64,000 bases of DNA from positions 1 through 64,000 of the forward strand of contig NZ_MYFO02000016.1 of assembly GCF_004514475.2 (NCBI RefSeq), given 5' to 3'. The translations under genes and the position numbers were made by a program. This document shows positions 17,226 through 25,887 of this stretch, piece after piece. The notes beneath the pieces are model-generated. The model saw only the letters and a list, made by a program, of their open reading frames with translations. It searched no databases and had not been told where the DNA came from. Each line of letters begins with the position of its first letter. The first letter of the stretch is position 1. Origin of the DNA: Paenibacillus athensensis (GTDB lineage: Bacteria; Bacillota; Bacilli; Paenibacillales; NBRC-103111).

Positions 17226-17714
17226 ATGCAAATCAAATGGGGCGTATGCATCGATTTGCCTGACGACAAGCTGCCCGGCTTTTACGCGCAAATTGTCAAG
17301 GCGCTGGCCGGTAAAGCGAACCTGTTCGACCGCGACAAGGAGCTGCTTGTGCTGGGCACCGAGGAAGATCAGCAAACGACGCTGGACATTATGGACAGCT
17401 ACAAGGTGCCGGCCGAGCCGCTAGCGCTGCTCCTGCTGCCGGAATCGGCGGAAACGACCGTGCTGTTCAGTGATTACGGCTTTGAAAGCCGTCTGGCCAA
17501 CCGCTATTTGTATGCCAATCAGGTCCGCATATTCCGCTTCGCTGACGACGGCGCAACGCAGGCCGGACAAGCGGTGATGCAAATGCAGGAGCATTTGCTG
17601 GCGCGTTTTCCCGACGAGGACGGCGAGAAGCTTTATGCGGTCAGCCGGCAGTTGGATGCGCTGATGAGCGGCATTGCCCGCGCCTACCGCTGTGAGCTAG
17701 TATTTGTCCGCTAA
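17226..17714 (+). CDS. conserved hypothetical cytosolic protein
   Basis: 162 residues, no signal peptide or membrane segment, acidic with alternating helix and strand patterns (MQIKWGVCIDLPDDKLPGFYA; VLFSDYGFESRLANRYLYANQV). I do not recognise the family. AAGGAG lies 11 bases before the ATG. The short gap to the secreted coiled-coil gene suggests a shared transcript; the functional link is unknown. Confidence 0.65.
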   Translation: MQIKWGVCIDLPDDKLPGFYAQIVKALAGKANLFDRDKELLVLGTEEDQQTTLDIMDSYKVPAEPLALLLLPESAETTVLFSDYGFESRLANRYLYANQVRIFRFADDGATQAGQAVMQMQEHLLARFPDEDGEKLYAVSRQLDALMSGIARAYRCELVFVR

Positions 17715-17793
17715 GCGTTTCTGACTTGCAGCAGAAAGAGTTCAGAAGCCTTCTAAAGCTTCCGAGTTCCCGCTCAGCTCCCGCACAAGACGA

Positions 17794-17841
17794 AAAAGAT
17801 GCTTCCAGCCCCGCGTTATCGTGGTTTTGGAAGCATCTTTT
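17794..17841. terminator. bidirectional intrinsic terminator between convergent genes
   Basis: A perfect 14-base inverted repeat (AAAAGATGCTTCCA and its complement) around a 20-base loop. A/T runs on both sides serve the plus-strand pair and the reductase on the minus strand. Confidence 0.85.
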
Positions 17842-17865
17842 GCTTTATCCGCAGCCGGCTAGCCC

Positions 17866-18417
17866 TCAACCGGCGGGTACATAACGCATCAATACGACGC
17901 CGGAGCCAAAGGTTCTGGTCTCGGTCAGCTTGAGCTTCATTCGCCCACTGATCCCCCCCAATAATTGGGGGCCGCGTCCGGCAACGATGGGCTGCACCAG
18001 AAAGTGGTACTCGTCCACCAAGCCCAGTTGCGCCAGCGTGGAGCCGAGGCCGGGACCGCCGTTCACCAGCAGCGTCTTCCCTTCTGCCGTCAGCTTGGGC
18101 ACCTCTTCAGAAACAGGTCCCTTCAACAAATAAGCATTCTGCCACGACACGTGATCCAGCGTCCGCGAGAACACATATTTGGGCTTGCGATCAAGCTTGC
18201 GCGCAAAATCGACCAGAAATTCTGGCCCTTCGCCGCTGCTCGCTATAGCCGGCCAAGTGCTCTCCATGAGCTGATAAATTGTACGTCCAAAAAGCCCGCC
18301 GTCGGACTGATCCATCAGGTCCGCCGTATATCGGTGAAGCTCCTCATCCGCAATCACCTGCGTGTGGTCACAGCAACCATCCAGCGTGACATTCATCATC
18401 AAAATGACTCGTCCCAT
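17866..18417 (-). CDS. dihydrofolate reductase / RibD C-terminal-like reductase
   Basis: 183 residues of the DHFR-like superfamily found as stand-alone genes in Bacilli: GRVILMMNVTLDG (first strand), the GLFGRTIYQLMESTWP loop, KPKYVFSRTL, LLVNGGPGLGSTLAQLGLVDEYHFLVQPIVAGRGPQL (NADPH site). Likely a pteridine- or flavin-related NADPH reductase; substrate unknown. The start is ATG 18417 with GGGAGG seven bases before. Single gene, terminated by the shared hairpin at 17794. Confidence 0.85.
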   Translation of the reverse strand: MGRVILMMNVTLDGCCDHTQVIADEELHRYTADLMDQSDGGLFGRTIYQLMESTWPAIASSGEGPEFLVDFARKLDRKPKYVFSRTLDHVSWQNAYLLKGPVSEEVPKLTAEGKTLLVNGGPGLGSTLAQLGLVDEYHFLVQPIVAGRGPQLLGGISGRMKLKLTETRTFGSGVVLMRYVPAG

Positions 18418-18486
18418 TATGCAGCCTCCCTTTGACAATAGGTTATCATCTGCAAGCAGGTCCGGTTTCTCATGGATTGCTAATCT

Positions 18487-19416
18487 TCATATAAAGCTCA
18501 GCCCTGCCTGCCGTTCCGCAGTTTCCCACAGCCGCCGGGCCGATTCGCGATCCTCGGCCTGCGGCGCGATTCGCGCCGGAGCGGGATAGCCCCGGACTTC
18601 ATTATAGCCGTCAGGGCCGTAATATCCGCCGCCTTGCGCAGCAGGCGAAGTGGCAGCGAACAAGGTAGGCAACGCGCCTTGCGCCGGCGTCTGGAACATC
18701 AGCGGCCCCATCAGCTTCAGCGACAACGTAAGCGGACTCCAGCGCCCTGCGCCGTTGGCCAGCAGCTCCGTGCGGGCAATGCCGGGATGGGCGGCCAGGC
18801 TCGACACCCCCCAGCCGGCTGCTTCGCTGCGCCGCTGCAGCTCCAGCGCAAACATCAAATTCGCCAGCTTGGACTGGCTGTACGCCACCATCGGCTTGTA
18901 GCTTATCTCCGATTGCAGGTCGTCAAAGTGAATCGTCCCGTTGCGATGGGCAATGCTGCTCACATGTATAACGCGCGGCTGGTCTCCTTGCCGCAGCAGC
19001 GGCAAAAGCCGGGCAGTCAAAGCAAAATGCCCGATAAAGTTCGTGCCCCACTGCAGCTCCAGCCCATCCTTGGTCGTCAGACGACGCGGCGGCGTCATAA
19101 CACCCGCATTGTTGATCAAAAGATCAAGCTTGTCCCGCCGTCCCAGCTCCCGCTCCGCAAAAGCATGTACCGAAGCCAAGTCAGCCAAATCCAGCTCTTC
19201 GAAGCAGATATGGGCCGAGCCTGTCGCATCGCGCAAGCTGCGCACAGCCTCCGCTCCCTTTCCGGCATTGCGGCCGGCCAGCGTAACCTCGGCTCCGGCC
19301 CGCAGCAGCGCCAGCGCCGTCTCGTAGCCGAGTCCCCCTGTTCCGGTAATGACGACGCGGCGTCCGGTCTGGGACGGGATATCCGCTGCCGTCCAGCGTG
19401 TTGATCTTGTAGTCAT
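18487..19416 (-). CDS. short-chain dehydrogenase/reductase with a shortened glycine loop
   Basis: 309 residues, retinol-dehydrogenase/WWOX-like classical SDR: NAD(P) loop VVITGTGGLGYETA, LINNAGVM, catalytic Ser in VIHVSSIAH, and YSQSK as the catalytic Tyr-Lys pair. Most relatives read TGxxxGxG; here the loop is one residue shorter (TGTGGLG), which may change cofactor binding. The substrate cannot be told from sequence. The ATG at 19416 has GAGGAG five bases upstream; the longer frame to 19557 runs through the neighbouring terminator and is rejected. Confidence 0.85.
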   Translation of the reverse strand: MTTRSTRWTAADIPSQTGRRVVITGTGGLGYETALALLRAGAEVTLAGRNAGKGAEAVRSLRDATGSAHICFEELDLADLASVHAFAERELGRRDKLDLLINNAGVMTPPRRLTTKDGLELQWGTNFIGHFALTARLLPLLRQGDQPRVIHVSSIAHRNGTIHFDDLQSEISYKPMVAYSQSKLANLMFALELQRRSEAAGWGVSSLAAHPGIARTELLANGAGRWSPLTLSLKLMGPLMFQTPAQGALPTLFAATSPAAQGGGYYGPDGYNEVRGYPAPARIAPQAEDRESARRLWETAERQAGLSFI

Positions 19417-19479
19417 GTCTGCTCCTCTCTTTCCGTTGCCATCGTCTGGCTCCTGTCCTCTTCGGTCCATCATACAACA

Positions 19480-19517
19480 AAAACTTCGCTCCCGCCGATC
19501 CGGCGAAAGCGAAGTTC
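19480..19517 (-). terminator. intrinsic terminator of the PIN-PhoH gene
   Basis: AACTTCGCT...AGCGAAGTT stem with an inner GCCG/CGGC helix, followed by TTTTTG on the minus strand, ~20 bases after the stop. Confidence 0.8.
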
Positions 19518-19537
19518 GGTTGAGCAGCGCCAGCTGC

Positions 19538-20869
19538 TTACAGCAAGTCCGCTGCAAGCTGCGCCAGATTCGAGCGTTCGCCGCGTTCCAGCGTAATGTG
19601 ACCGCTGACGCCCTGCTCCTTGAAGCGTTCCACGACGTAGGTCAAGCCATTGCTTGAAGCGTCGAGATATGGGTGGTCAATCTGGTCGGGATCGCCCAGC
19701 AGGACGATTTTACTGCCTTCGCCGACGCGCGACACAATCGTTTTGACTTCGTGTTTCGATAAGTTCTGGGCCTCGTCAATAATGATGAACTGGCTCGGAA
19801 TCGAACGGCCGCGGATATAGGTCAGCGCTTCGACCTGAATGCTGCCGAGACCGGCAAGAATTTTATCGATGTCGCCCGGTTTTTTGGTATCGAACAGGAA
19901 TTCCAGATTATCGTAGATCGGCTGCATCCACGGACGCAGCTTTTCGTCCTTTTCGCCGGGCAGGTAACCGATATCTTTGCCCATCGGCACGACCGGACGA
20001 GCGATCAGCAGCTTTTTGTATTTGCGTTCGTCTTCAATTTTCATCAGTCCCGCTGCAAGCGTCAGCAGCGTTTTGCCGGTTCCCGCTTTGCCGGTCAGCG
20101 TCACAAGCGGAATTTCGTCGTTCAGCAGCAGCTCCAGCGCCATGCGCTGTTGAACGTTGCGCGCCGCGATGCCCCAGATCGGGTCATTGCTCATGAACAA
20201 CGGCTCCAGCCGCTTGCCGTCGGCATTCACCTTCAGCAGCGCCGATTTGGATGTGCCCAGCTCATCTTTCATAATGACAAACTCATGAGGATGCAGCGAA
20301 CAGCCCAATTGCAACGAGCTGACGCTCAAATGCCGGTACGAATAAAATTCGTCGATCAGCGACGGGTGAACGTGCAGCGTGAGGCAGCCTGTATACATAT
20401 CCGATTGAGACACAATGCGGTCGGTCAAATAGTCCTGCGCCGTTAAACCCAGCACATCGGCCTTGATGCGCACCAGGGTATCCTTGGTGACAATAATCAC
20501 CGGCTTGGGCTCGCCTTTTTCCTGCTCCTCCAGATGATAGTTCAGAGCGACGGCGAGAATCCGGTTATCGTTGGTCAGCTCGGCGAACGTCTCCTGCAGC
20601 TTGGAGAAGCTGCGATGGTTGAGCTCAACCTTGACGCTGCCGCCGCTCTCCAGCTCCACGCCCTCGGAAAGCGTACCGCGGGCGCGAAAGCCGTCCAGCA
20701 GCCGCGACACATGACGGGCATTGCGTCCCAATTCGTCGGCATTTCGTTTTTTCGAATCGATTTCTTCCAACACCACGGCAGGAATGACTACTTCATTATC
20801 GGCGAAGGCAAACAACGCATTGGGGTCCTGAAGCAGTACGTTGGTATCCAGCACATAAATTTTTCTCAT
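19538..20869 (-). CDS. ylaK: PIN domain-PhoH ATPase (YlaK-like)
   Basis: 443 residues. The N-terminal PIN nuclease domain (~1-150) has the acidic residues of KIYVLDTNVLL, VVLEEID and TND. The C-terminal PhoH P-loop ATPase (~230-440) has Walker A (TGKAGTGKT), RPVVPMGKDIGYLPG and Walker B (FIIIDEAQN). PIN-PhoH proteins (PhoAT-type in actinobacteria) are RNA-unwinding ribonucleases; the same is inferred here. The start is ATG 20869 with GGAGG; the upstream frame to 21073 overlaps the divergent ylaJ and is rejected. Order ylaJ/ylaK/ylaL is as in Bacillus. Confidence 0.92.
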   Translation of the reverse strand: MRKIYVLDTNVLLQDPNALFAFADNEVVIPAVVLEEIDSKKRNADELGRNARHVSRLLDGFRARGTLSEGVELESGGSVKVELNHRSFSKLQETFAELTNDNRILAVALNYHLEEQEKGEPKPVIIVTKDTLVRIKADVLGLTAQDYLTDRIVSQSDMYTGCLTLHVHPSLIDEFYSYRHLSVSSLQLGCSLHPHEFVIMKDELGTSKSALLKVNADGKRLEPLFMSNDPIWGIAARNVQQRMALELLLNDEIPLVTLTGKAGTGKTLLTLAAGLMKIEDERKYKKLLIARPVVPMGKDIGYLPGEKDEKLRPWMQPIYDNLEFLFDTKKPGDIDKILAGLGSIQVEALTYIRGRSIPSQFIIIDEAQNLSKHEVKTIVSRVGEGSKIVLLGDPDQIDHPYLDASSNGLTYVVERFKEQGVSGHITLERGERSNLAQLAADLL

Positions 20870-20975
20870 AGTGGGTCCCCTCCCGGATTTGGCGTCAGAG
20901 CATTTGCTGTGCATACTCCACAGCGGCTTTGAACAAACTAACGCATAAAGCAGGAACAAAAAAGGAGAGATTCGA

Positions 20976-21530
20976 GTGAAACGAATGTACGTGCTGCTTC
21001 CGCTGCTGGTCGTGCTGGCGGGCGGCTGCAGCCAAACGGCGAAAAATGGTGCTGCCTCCTCTCCCTTGCCCAATCAGAATCAGATTCAAGTGCAACAAAT
21101 CGCTCCGCCCAAGCTGGAAATCAAGGATCGCGCGGCGGTTGCGGAGCGTTTGGAGAACCTTGCAGCCAGCATTCCACAGGTGGAAAGCGCTCATTGCGTC
21201 ATCTTCGGCAATACAGCCGTCGTCGGAATCAACGTCCATCCGAATGTCGATCGTTCGCGGCTGGGCACCATCAAATATTCGGTAGCCGAAGCGCTGCATA
21301 AGGACCCGTACGGCGTACATGCGATTGTTACGGCGGATATGGATCTGGACCAGCGGCTGCGCAACATCCGCGACAACGTCAAGGCCGGAAGACCTGTGAC
21401 CGGCTTCGCCGAGCAGATGGCCGACATTATCGGCCGCGTCATGCCGCAGCTTCCTCGCGATATTCAAGAGCAGCCGGCGAATCCGCTGCCGCAGGAAGCA
21501 GGCCAAGCCGGAACGAGCCCCAACCTGTAA
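20976..21530 (+). CDS. ylaJ: YhcN/YlaJ-family sporulation lipoprotein
   Basis: 184 residues from a GTG start (AAAGGAG eight bases upstream). The signal peptide ends in LAGGC with Cys18 as the likely lipidated residue. The mature part has the YhcN/YlaJ pattern: VAERLENLAASIPQVESAHCVIFGNTAVVGINV and VAEALHKDPYGVHAIVTADMD. Family members are membrane lipoproteins made in the forespore and help spore properties such as germination. Divergent from the PIN-PhoH gene. Confidence 0.85.
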   Translation: MKRMYVLLPLLVVLAGGCSQTAKNGAASSPLPNQNQIQVQQIAPPKLEIKDRAAVAERLENLAASIPQVESAHCVIFGNTAVVGINVHPNVDRSRLGTIKYSVAEALHKDPYGVHAIVTADMDLDQRLRNIRDNVKAGRPVTGFAEQMADIIGRVMPQLPRDIQEQPANPLPQEAGQAGTSPNL

Positions 21531-21546
21531 TCCGCCAAAAACCAAC

Positions 21547-21586
21547 AAAAAGCCTGACCGGATCATTAGCCGGCCTAGGCTTTTTT
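21547..21586. terminator. bidirectional terminator between ylaJ and the YlaL-like gene
   Basis: AAAAAGCCT(GA)CCGG...CCGG(CCT)AGGCTTTTTT. It covers the last codons and stop of the minus-strand gene. Confidence 0.8.
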
Positions 21587-22027
21587 CATCGCATCGAAAA
21601 CTTGGGCATCCAGCTTGGCTGCAGCCCGCTCGTCGTACGTTTTCTCATATTCAGGTTCAGACACAATCCGGGCGCCGTAAAACATGGCGTCTTGCACCGA
21701 CTCGATGTCGACATCGACGCAAGTCAGCTTGAACGGAACGCCTTCCAGCGCTTCCGCGACCATGCGCGCACGTCCGCTTACAACATGAACGGAGCCCGCG
21801 CCGATATAGCTCAGAGAAACAGAGGCAAACTGCTGCAGATTCGACACGATCCGGGATCGCGCATCAACAGCAAAACGCAGCGTGGACGGGTCCTTCGCAT
21901 ACACCCACGAAATCGCGTGGACGCTTGGCGCTCCGGTAGTCGCATCCAACGTGTTCAGAAGCATAAACTTCTCTTTCTGCAGGACTGAGAACAGCTGCTC
22001 CGGTAAAGCTGTGATGAGTTCAGCCAT
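21575..22027 (-). CDS. pyridoxamine 5'-phosphate oxidase-like FMN-binding protein (YlaL-like)
   Basis: 150 residues of the split-barrel FMN-binding fold: FMLLNTLDATTGAPSVHAISWVYAKDPSTLRFAVDARSR is the usual opening, then SYIGAGSVHVVSGRARMV. Small members like this act as flavin- or F420-type reductases or heme/flavin binders; the exact substrate is unknown. The position next to ylaJ/ylaK matches ylaL of Bacillus. The AGGAGG is ten bases before ATG 22027. Confidence 0.78.
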   Translation of the reverse strand: MAELITALPEQLFSVLQKEKFMLLNTLDATTGAPSVHAISWVYAKDPSTLRFAVDARSRIVSNLQQFASVSLSYIGAGSVHVVSGRARMVAEALEGVPFKLTCVDVDIESVQDAMFYGARIVSEPEYEKTYDERAAAKLDAQVFDAMKKA

Positions 22028-22076
22028 GACGTTTGCGCCTCCTACAAGGTAAGTGATGAACCGACCTTATGCCTTC

Positions 22077-22105
22077 AGTATAGCACAGGTTGGTGGCGTC
22101 TTCCA
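22077..22105 (-). promoter_or_regulatory. possible promoter of the YlaL-like gene
   Basis: TGGAAG, 17 bases, TATACT, ~50 bases upstream of the start codon. The -35 is weak. Confidence 0.4.
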
Positions 22106-22211
22106 CCGTTATGTAGCCCATTTTCGGCCTCATGCTTACACTCCTTTTCCAGCCGATATACTTTATTGTATCCGCAATTGGAAAAAGTTATGTCGGAGGT
22201 TTGCCCGCCAC

Positions 22212-22487
22212 TCACTGATTGTATTTGGGGTTGGAGTTGATGTCGTCCAGCAGCTTTTCCGCCGTCTCCCGATCGAACGGCTGCTTGCGAAGCTCACCCT
22301 CCTGCTCGTAGGCGATATAAATGTTGTCGTCATCCTTGCCATCGACATAAAAGCGGGTTAAACCGTGATCTTCGCGCAAAATGATCGCAAAAAATTCAAG
22401 CGTTTCCGCCGCCGCCCCATCCTCGGGGCGCGCATCGGCCACGATATGCATTTGCAGCCAGTTATACAGTGCATCCTGCAGCTTCAC
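22212..22487 (-). CDS. small hypothetical protein
   Basis: 91 residues, soluble and acidic (KLQDALYNWLQMHIVADARPE; DDDNIYIAYEQEGELRKQPFD). Family not recognised. The GTG start at 22487 shares its first G with the TAG stop of the upstream gene, so translation is probably coupled. A longer in-frame extension to 22541 would overlap that gene further. Likely co-transcribed with the 147-residue gene. Confidence 0.6.
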   Translation of the reverse strand: MKLQDALYNWLQMHIVADARPEDGAAAETLEFFAIILREDHGLTRFYVDGKDDDNIYIAYEQEGELRKQPFDRETAEKLLDDINSNPKYNQ

Positions 22488-22930
22488 TAGAACGATCCAT
22501 CCTCTCTGAGCAAAATAACCTCGCAGCCGGCAGCCAGCCACTGCCGCATGACGCCGAGCCAGCGGGCGGAAGAAACGAATACTTCCTCCCCTTCGGCTCC
22601 GGCTTCGTCAAGCAGCGTCAACGCTTCGCGCGGCGACAAGAGCCGGTCGATAAAAGCCTCTGCGCAATGCGAAAGCATCAGCGACACGCCGTCGAATCGG
22701 ATATCGTCCCCGCCGCCCCAATCGGGCTCCGCCGCTTCGTCGCCGCACGCCTCCGCTTCCTCGTCGCCGGGCAGCAGGCTCGCTTTGAACATCGGCAGCA
22801 GCCGCGGATGCAGCTTCGCGAGCTGCTCGCGCAGCCGTTCCAGCTCCGCTTGCGGCTCGCACACCAGCCGCTCGCCGCCAAGCGTCAGCGGCTCCTTCGC
22901 CGTTACCGGCGTCAGCCAATATCGCGCCAT
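22487..22930 (-). CDS. hypothetical protein with acidic middle
   Basis: 147 residues, no membrane segments. A short basic start (MARYWLTPVTAKEPLTLGGERLVCEP) is followed by a helical stretch and an acidic linker (GDEEAEACGDEAAEPDWGGGDD). A C-terminal part resembles an RNA/peptide-binding helix bundle only loosely. AAAGGAGG ten bases before the ATG. Unknown family; it lies where Bacillus carries ylaI. Confidence 0.6.
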   Translation of the reverse strand: MARYWLTPVTAKEPLTLGGERLVCEPQAELERLREQLAKLHPRLLPMFKASLLPGDEEAEACGDEAAEPDWGGGDDIRFDGVSLMLSHCAEAFIDRLLSPREALTLLDEAGAEGEEVFVSSARWLGVMRQWLAAGCEVILLREDGSF

Positions 22931-22999
22931 CGCGTCAACGCCTCCTTTTTACTACCAGCTTGTGATTCCATCAACCGCGGGCTTCCCGCGCCGCCGCAC

Positions 23000-23278
23000 T
23001 CAGGACGGCCTGCGTCCGCTGCGTTTTTCCACAAAATAGCGCACCCGAACGAGCAGCATCAAAAATACCGCTACCGCCAGACACAAAATGATTGGCAGCC
23101 CGACAATCTGGAACACGAGCAGCATCACCGAGCCGATCGCCAGCAGTACATAGATGACGGCCGCTTTGAGCACAGGCAGCTTGCGGGTCCGAAATACCTT
23201 GTTGTAGACATAGGTCATAAACACAAAGATCAGCAGATACGAGATGTAAATATGATCGCTAAACCAATCTGTCAGCAT
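23000..23278 (-). CDS. ylaH: YlaH-like membrane protein
   Basis: 92 residues with three hydrophobic helices and the KLPVLKAAVIYVLLAIGS pattern of YlaH. It lies directly downstream of typA, as in Bacillus, where ylaG (typA) precedes ylaH. I prefer ATG 23278 (AAAGGTGA eight bases upstream) over GTG 23290, which lies inside that ribosome binding site. Function unknown. Confidence 0.75.
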   Translation of the reverse strand: MLTDWFSDHIYISYLLIFVFMTYVYNKVFRTRKLPVLKAAVIYVLLAIGSVMLLVFQIVGLPIILCLAVAVFLMLLVRVRYFVEKRSGRRPS

Positions 23279-23325
23279 ATCGTTCTTCACCTTTCACAAG
23301 CGGCCGCAGCCGCGCTGATATAGGG

Positions 23326-23364
23326 AAAGGGAAATGCCGGCTGTAGACGCCGTCATTTCCCTTT
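23326..23364 (-). terminator. long hairpin between typA and ylaH without a U tract
   Basis: Two 16-base arms (AAAGGGAAATGCCGGC and its complement, one mismatch) with a 7-base loop, 25 bases after the typA stop. The following bases are TTTCCCTATATC, so it may pause, process or stabilise rather than terminate. Confidence 0.55.
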
Positions 23365-23388
23365 CTGACGCAAGGCATTCCTTGCGGC

Positions 23389-25230
23389 TTATACGCCGGC
23401 TTCGGACATTTTGCGGTGCTTCTCTGCGCGCTCGCGCTCGCTTTTATTCAAAATCTTTTTGCGCAAACGCACCGATTTCGGCGTGATTTCGCAATATTCG
23501 TCGTCATTCAAATATTCCAGCGCCTGCTCCAGCGAATAGAGACGCGGCGTTTTCATTTTGACCGTTTCTTCCTTGTTGGCCGAACGGATGTTGTTGACGG
23601 CTTTTTCTTTACAGATGTTGACGATGATGTCGTTGTCGCGCGTATGCTCGCCAACGATCATGCCCTCGTATACTTCCGTTTGCGGATTGACGAACAAAAT
23701 GCCGCGGTCTTCGACCGACAAAATACCGTACAGCGTCGAGACGCCGGTTTCGCTCGAAACAAGCACGCCTTCATGACGGCCGCCTACGCCTGCGCCCTGA
23801 TAAGGACCATAGCTGTCGTAGGCATGGTTCATGATGCCGTAGCCGCGCGTCAGTGTCAGGAAATACGTGCGGTAGCCGATCAGGCCGCGGGCCGGAATCA
23901 GGAATTCCAGACGGACGTTGCCATTGCCGTTGTTGATCATGTTAACCATTTCCGCTTTGCGCGTGCCAAGGCTCTCCATGACCGCGCCCATGCTTTCTTC
24001 CGGCACGTCGATGATCAGGCGTTCGATCGGCTCCATCTTTTTGCCGTCGATTTCACGAATGATGACTTCCGGCTTGGACACCTGCAGTTCAAAGCCTTCA
24101 CGGCGCATATTTTCGATCAAAATGCCCAAGTGCAGCTCGCCGCGGCCGGAAACGATAAATGCATCCGGGCTGTCCGTATCTTCCACGCGCAAGCTGACGT
24201 CGGTTTCCAGCTCTTTGTACAGGCGCTCGCGCAGCTTGCGCGACGTGACCCATTTGCCCTCGCGGCCAGCGAACGGGCTGTTGTTGACGAGGAACGTCAT
24301 TTGCAGCGTCGGCTCGTCGATCTTGAGCACCGGCAGCGCCTCCGGATTGGCCGGGTCGGCTACCGTTTCCCCGATGTTGATTTCCTTAATGCCGGCAATC
24401 GCTACGATGTCGCCGGCGCCCGCCTCTTCGATTTCTACCCGTTTCAGACCGGAGAAGCCGAACAGCTTTTCGATTCTCGCTTGCTTGGTAAGGCCTTCGC
24501 GCGTAATGACTGCAACCGGCTGGCCTTGGCGGATTTTGCCGCGGTTCACGCGACCTACGCCGATGCGGCCCAAATATTCGTTGTAGTCCATCAGCGTCAC
24601 GAGGAATTGCAGCGGCTGGCTGTCGTCTTCCGTCGGGGATGGAATGTGCTGCACGATCGTTTCGTAGATTGCTTCCATGTTGGCGTCTTGCGTGTCGGCG
24701 TTCAGGCTCGACGTGCCTTGCAGCGCCGACGCATAGACGACCGGGAAGTCAAGCTGCTCGTCGTTGGCGCCCAGCTCGATGAACAGATCGAGCACTTCGT
24801 CGACGACTTCAGCCGGACGTGCGTTCGGACGGTCGATCTTGTTGACAACAACAACCGGCGTCAGGTTCTGCTCCAACGCCTTGCGCAGCACGAATTTTGT
24901 CTGCGGCATCGTGCCTTCGAACGCATCGACGACGAGCAATACGCCGTCAACCATTTTCATAATCCGTTCCACTTCGCCGCCGAAATCGGCGTGCCCTGGC
25001 GTATCCACGATGTTGATCAAGAACTCTTTATACTTAATGGCTGTATTTTTCGCCAAAATCGTAATGCCGCGCTCCCGTTCCAAGTCGTTCGAGTCCATTG
25101 CTCTTTCTTGAACCGCCTCGTTCTCGCGAAATGCGCCCGACTGCTGGAGCAGCTTGTCGACAAGCGTCGTTTTACCGTGGTCGACGTGCGCGATAATCGC
25201 GATATTGCGGATTTTGTCCCTTGCGTGCAT
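23389..25230 (-). CDS. typA: translational GTPase TypA/BipA
   Basis: 613 residues, full length. Ribosome-associated GTPase helping 50S assembly and stress or cold adaptation. G1 AHVDHGKTT (~15-23), [18 protein letters not shown] and SALQGT are intact, followed by EF-G-like domains and the BipA C-terminal domain ([16 protein letters not shown]). The ribosome binding site is modest (AGAGAGGG 11 bases before the ATG). A strong promoter and a terminator-like hairpin lie in its leader (25286-25354). Confidence 0.96.
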   Translation of the reverse strand: MHARDKIRNIAIIAHVDHGKTTLVDKLLQQSGAFRENEAVQERAMDSNDLERERGITILAKNTAIKYKEFLINIVDTPGHADFGGEVERIMKMVDGVLLVVDAFEGTMPQTKFVLRKALEQNLTPVVVVNKIDRPNARPAEVVDEVLDLFIELGANDEQLDFPVVYASALQGTSSLNADTQDANMEAIYETIVQHIPSPTEDDSQPLQFLVTLMDYNEYLGRIGVGRVNRGKIRQGQPVAVITREGLTKQARIEKLFGFSGLKRVEIEEAGAGDIVAIAGIKEINIGETVADPANPEALPVLKIDEPTLQMTFLVNNSPFAGREGKWVTSRKLRERLYKELETDVSLRVEDTDSPDAFIVSGRGELHLGILIENMRREGFELQVSKPEVIIREIDGKKMEPIERLIIDVPEESMGAVMESLGTRKAEMVNMINNGNGNVRLEFLIPARGLIGYRTYFLTLTRGYGIMNHAYDSYGPYQGAGVGGRHEGVLVSSETGVSTLYGILSVEDRGILFVNPQTEVYEGMIVGEHTRDNDIIVNICKEKAVNNIRSANKEETVKMKTPRLYSLEQALEYLNDDEYCEITPKSVRLRKKILNKSERERAEKHRKMSEAGV

Positions 25231-25285
25231 GTGTGTTCAAACCCTCTCTACCCGTGATTTTCGTCTATAATCTTCTTCATAAAAG

Positions 25286-25312
25286 AAGCGTCGGACAACA
25301 GCGCCGACGCTT
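25286..25312 (-). promoter_or_regulatory. terminator-like hairpin in the typA 5' leader
   Basis: A perfect 9-bp stem (AAGCGTCGG / CCGACGCTT) with a 9-base loop, followed by CTTTTAT on the minus strand. It sits ~14 bases after the promoter -10 and ~55 bases before the start codon, so transcription of typA must pass it: a possible attenuator. Confidence 0.6.
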
Positions 25313-25325
25313 GACATTAATATTC

Positions 25326-25354
25326 ATTATACTGGCGCAACCGCTAAAAAGCAA
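25326..25354 (-). promoter_or_regulatory. sigma-A promoter of typA
   Basis: TTGCTT, 17 bases, TATAAT. Confidence 0.85.
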
Positions 25355-25404
25355 GGCGTTCAGAGCCGTTTACGCAACTTTTACCCGAAAAAACGACGGA
25401 AATT

Positions 25405-25887
25405 TCACCAGATTTTCGGCTTGCGCAGAATCATGAAAACGCCCGCGAGTATAAGCAGCAGCACAATCACATATACGCCAAGCTTGAAAAGCAGCGTCAT
25501 GCCGAACAGTCCGACAGCCACAGCCGCCAGAATCATGGCCGCAATCAGCACCCCGCGCTCGGCGTTGCGGTCAAATAAATGGAACTCGTACAGCCCGACG
25601 GCGACGCCGAGAATAAAGCCCGGCCACAGATAGCTCATCGCGCCCCAGCCCACAAAATTGCAAAACAAAAACATCAGCGCATATGTCGTTAAAATGCCGC
25701 CCGGCACCAGCACGCCGGCTGGCCAGATCCGCCCGAAAAACAGCGCGTGAAACAGCAGCCCCGGCACCAAAATAAACAGCGGCCACAGCATCGAGCCGAC
25801 AAAATGAAATACACCCAGCTTGCCCAGCAGCAGAACAACTGCAAGACCGATCAGCACCACGCCTACGGAATAGCTGTTTCTAGCCAT
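25405..25887 (-). CDS. LiaF-like/DUF5668 transmembrane protein
   Basis: 160 residues with five or six hydrophobic helices. It opens with SVGVVLIGLAVVLLLGKLGVF, the pattern of the LiaF transmembrane domain (DUF5668-like), but lacks the C-terminal LiaF domain. It ends in a short basic tail (LRKPKIW). Probably an envelope protein of unknown function. The ATG at 25887 has AGGAGG close before it; the frame to 25908 is not needed. Confidence 0.7.
   Translation of the reverse strand: MARNSYSVGVVLIGLAVVLLLGKLGVFHFVGSMLWPLFILVPGLLFHALFFGRIWPAGVLVPGGILTTYALMFLFCNFVGWGAMSYLWPGFILGVAVGLYEFHLFDRNAERGVLIAAMILAAVAVGLFGMTLLFKLGVYVIVLLLILAGVFMILRKPKIW

Noticed and set aside
22027-22165. 37-codon frame (MRPKMGYITVEDATNL) with an AAAAGGAG upstream
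   Set aside because: It overlaps the candidate promoter and ribosome binding site of the YlaL-like gene; too short and unsupported to call.
23416-25257. 613-codon plus-strand frame opposite typA
   Set aside because: Antisense shadow of the highly conserved typA; no ribosome binding site and no protein-like pattern.
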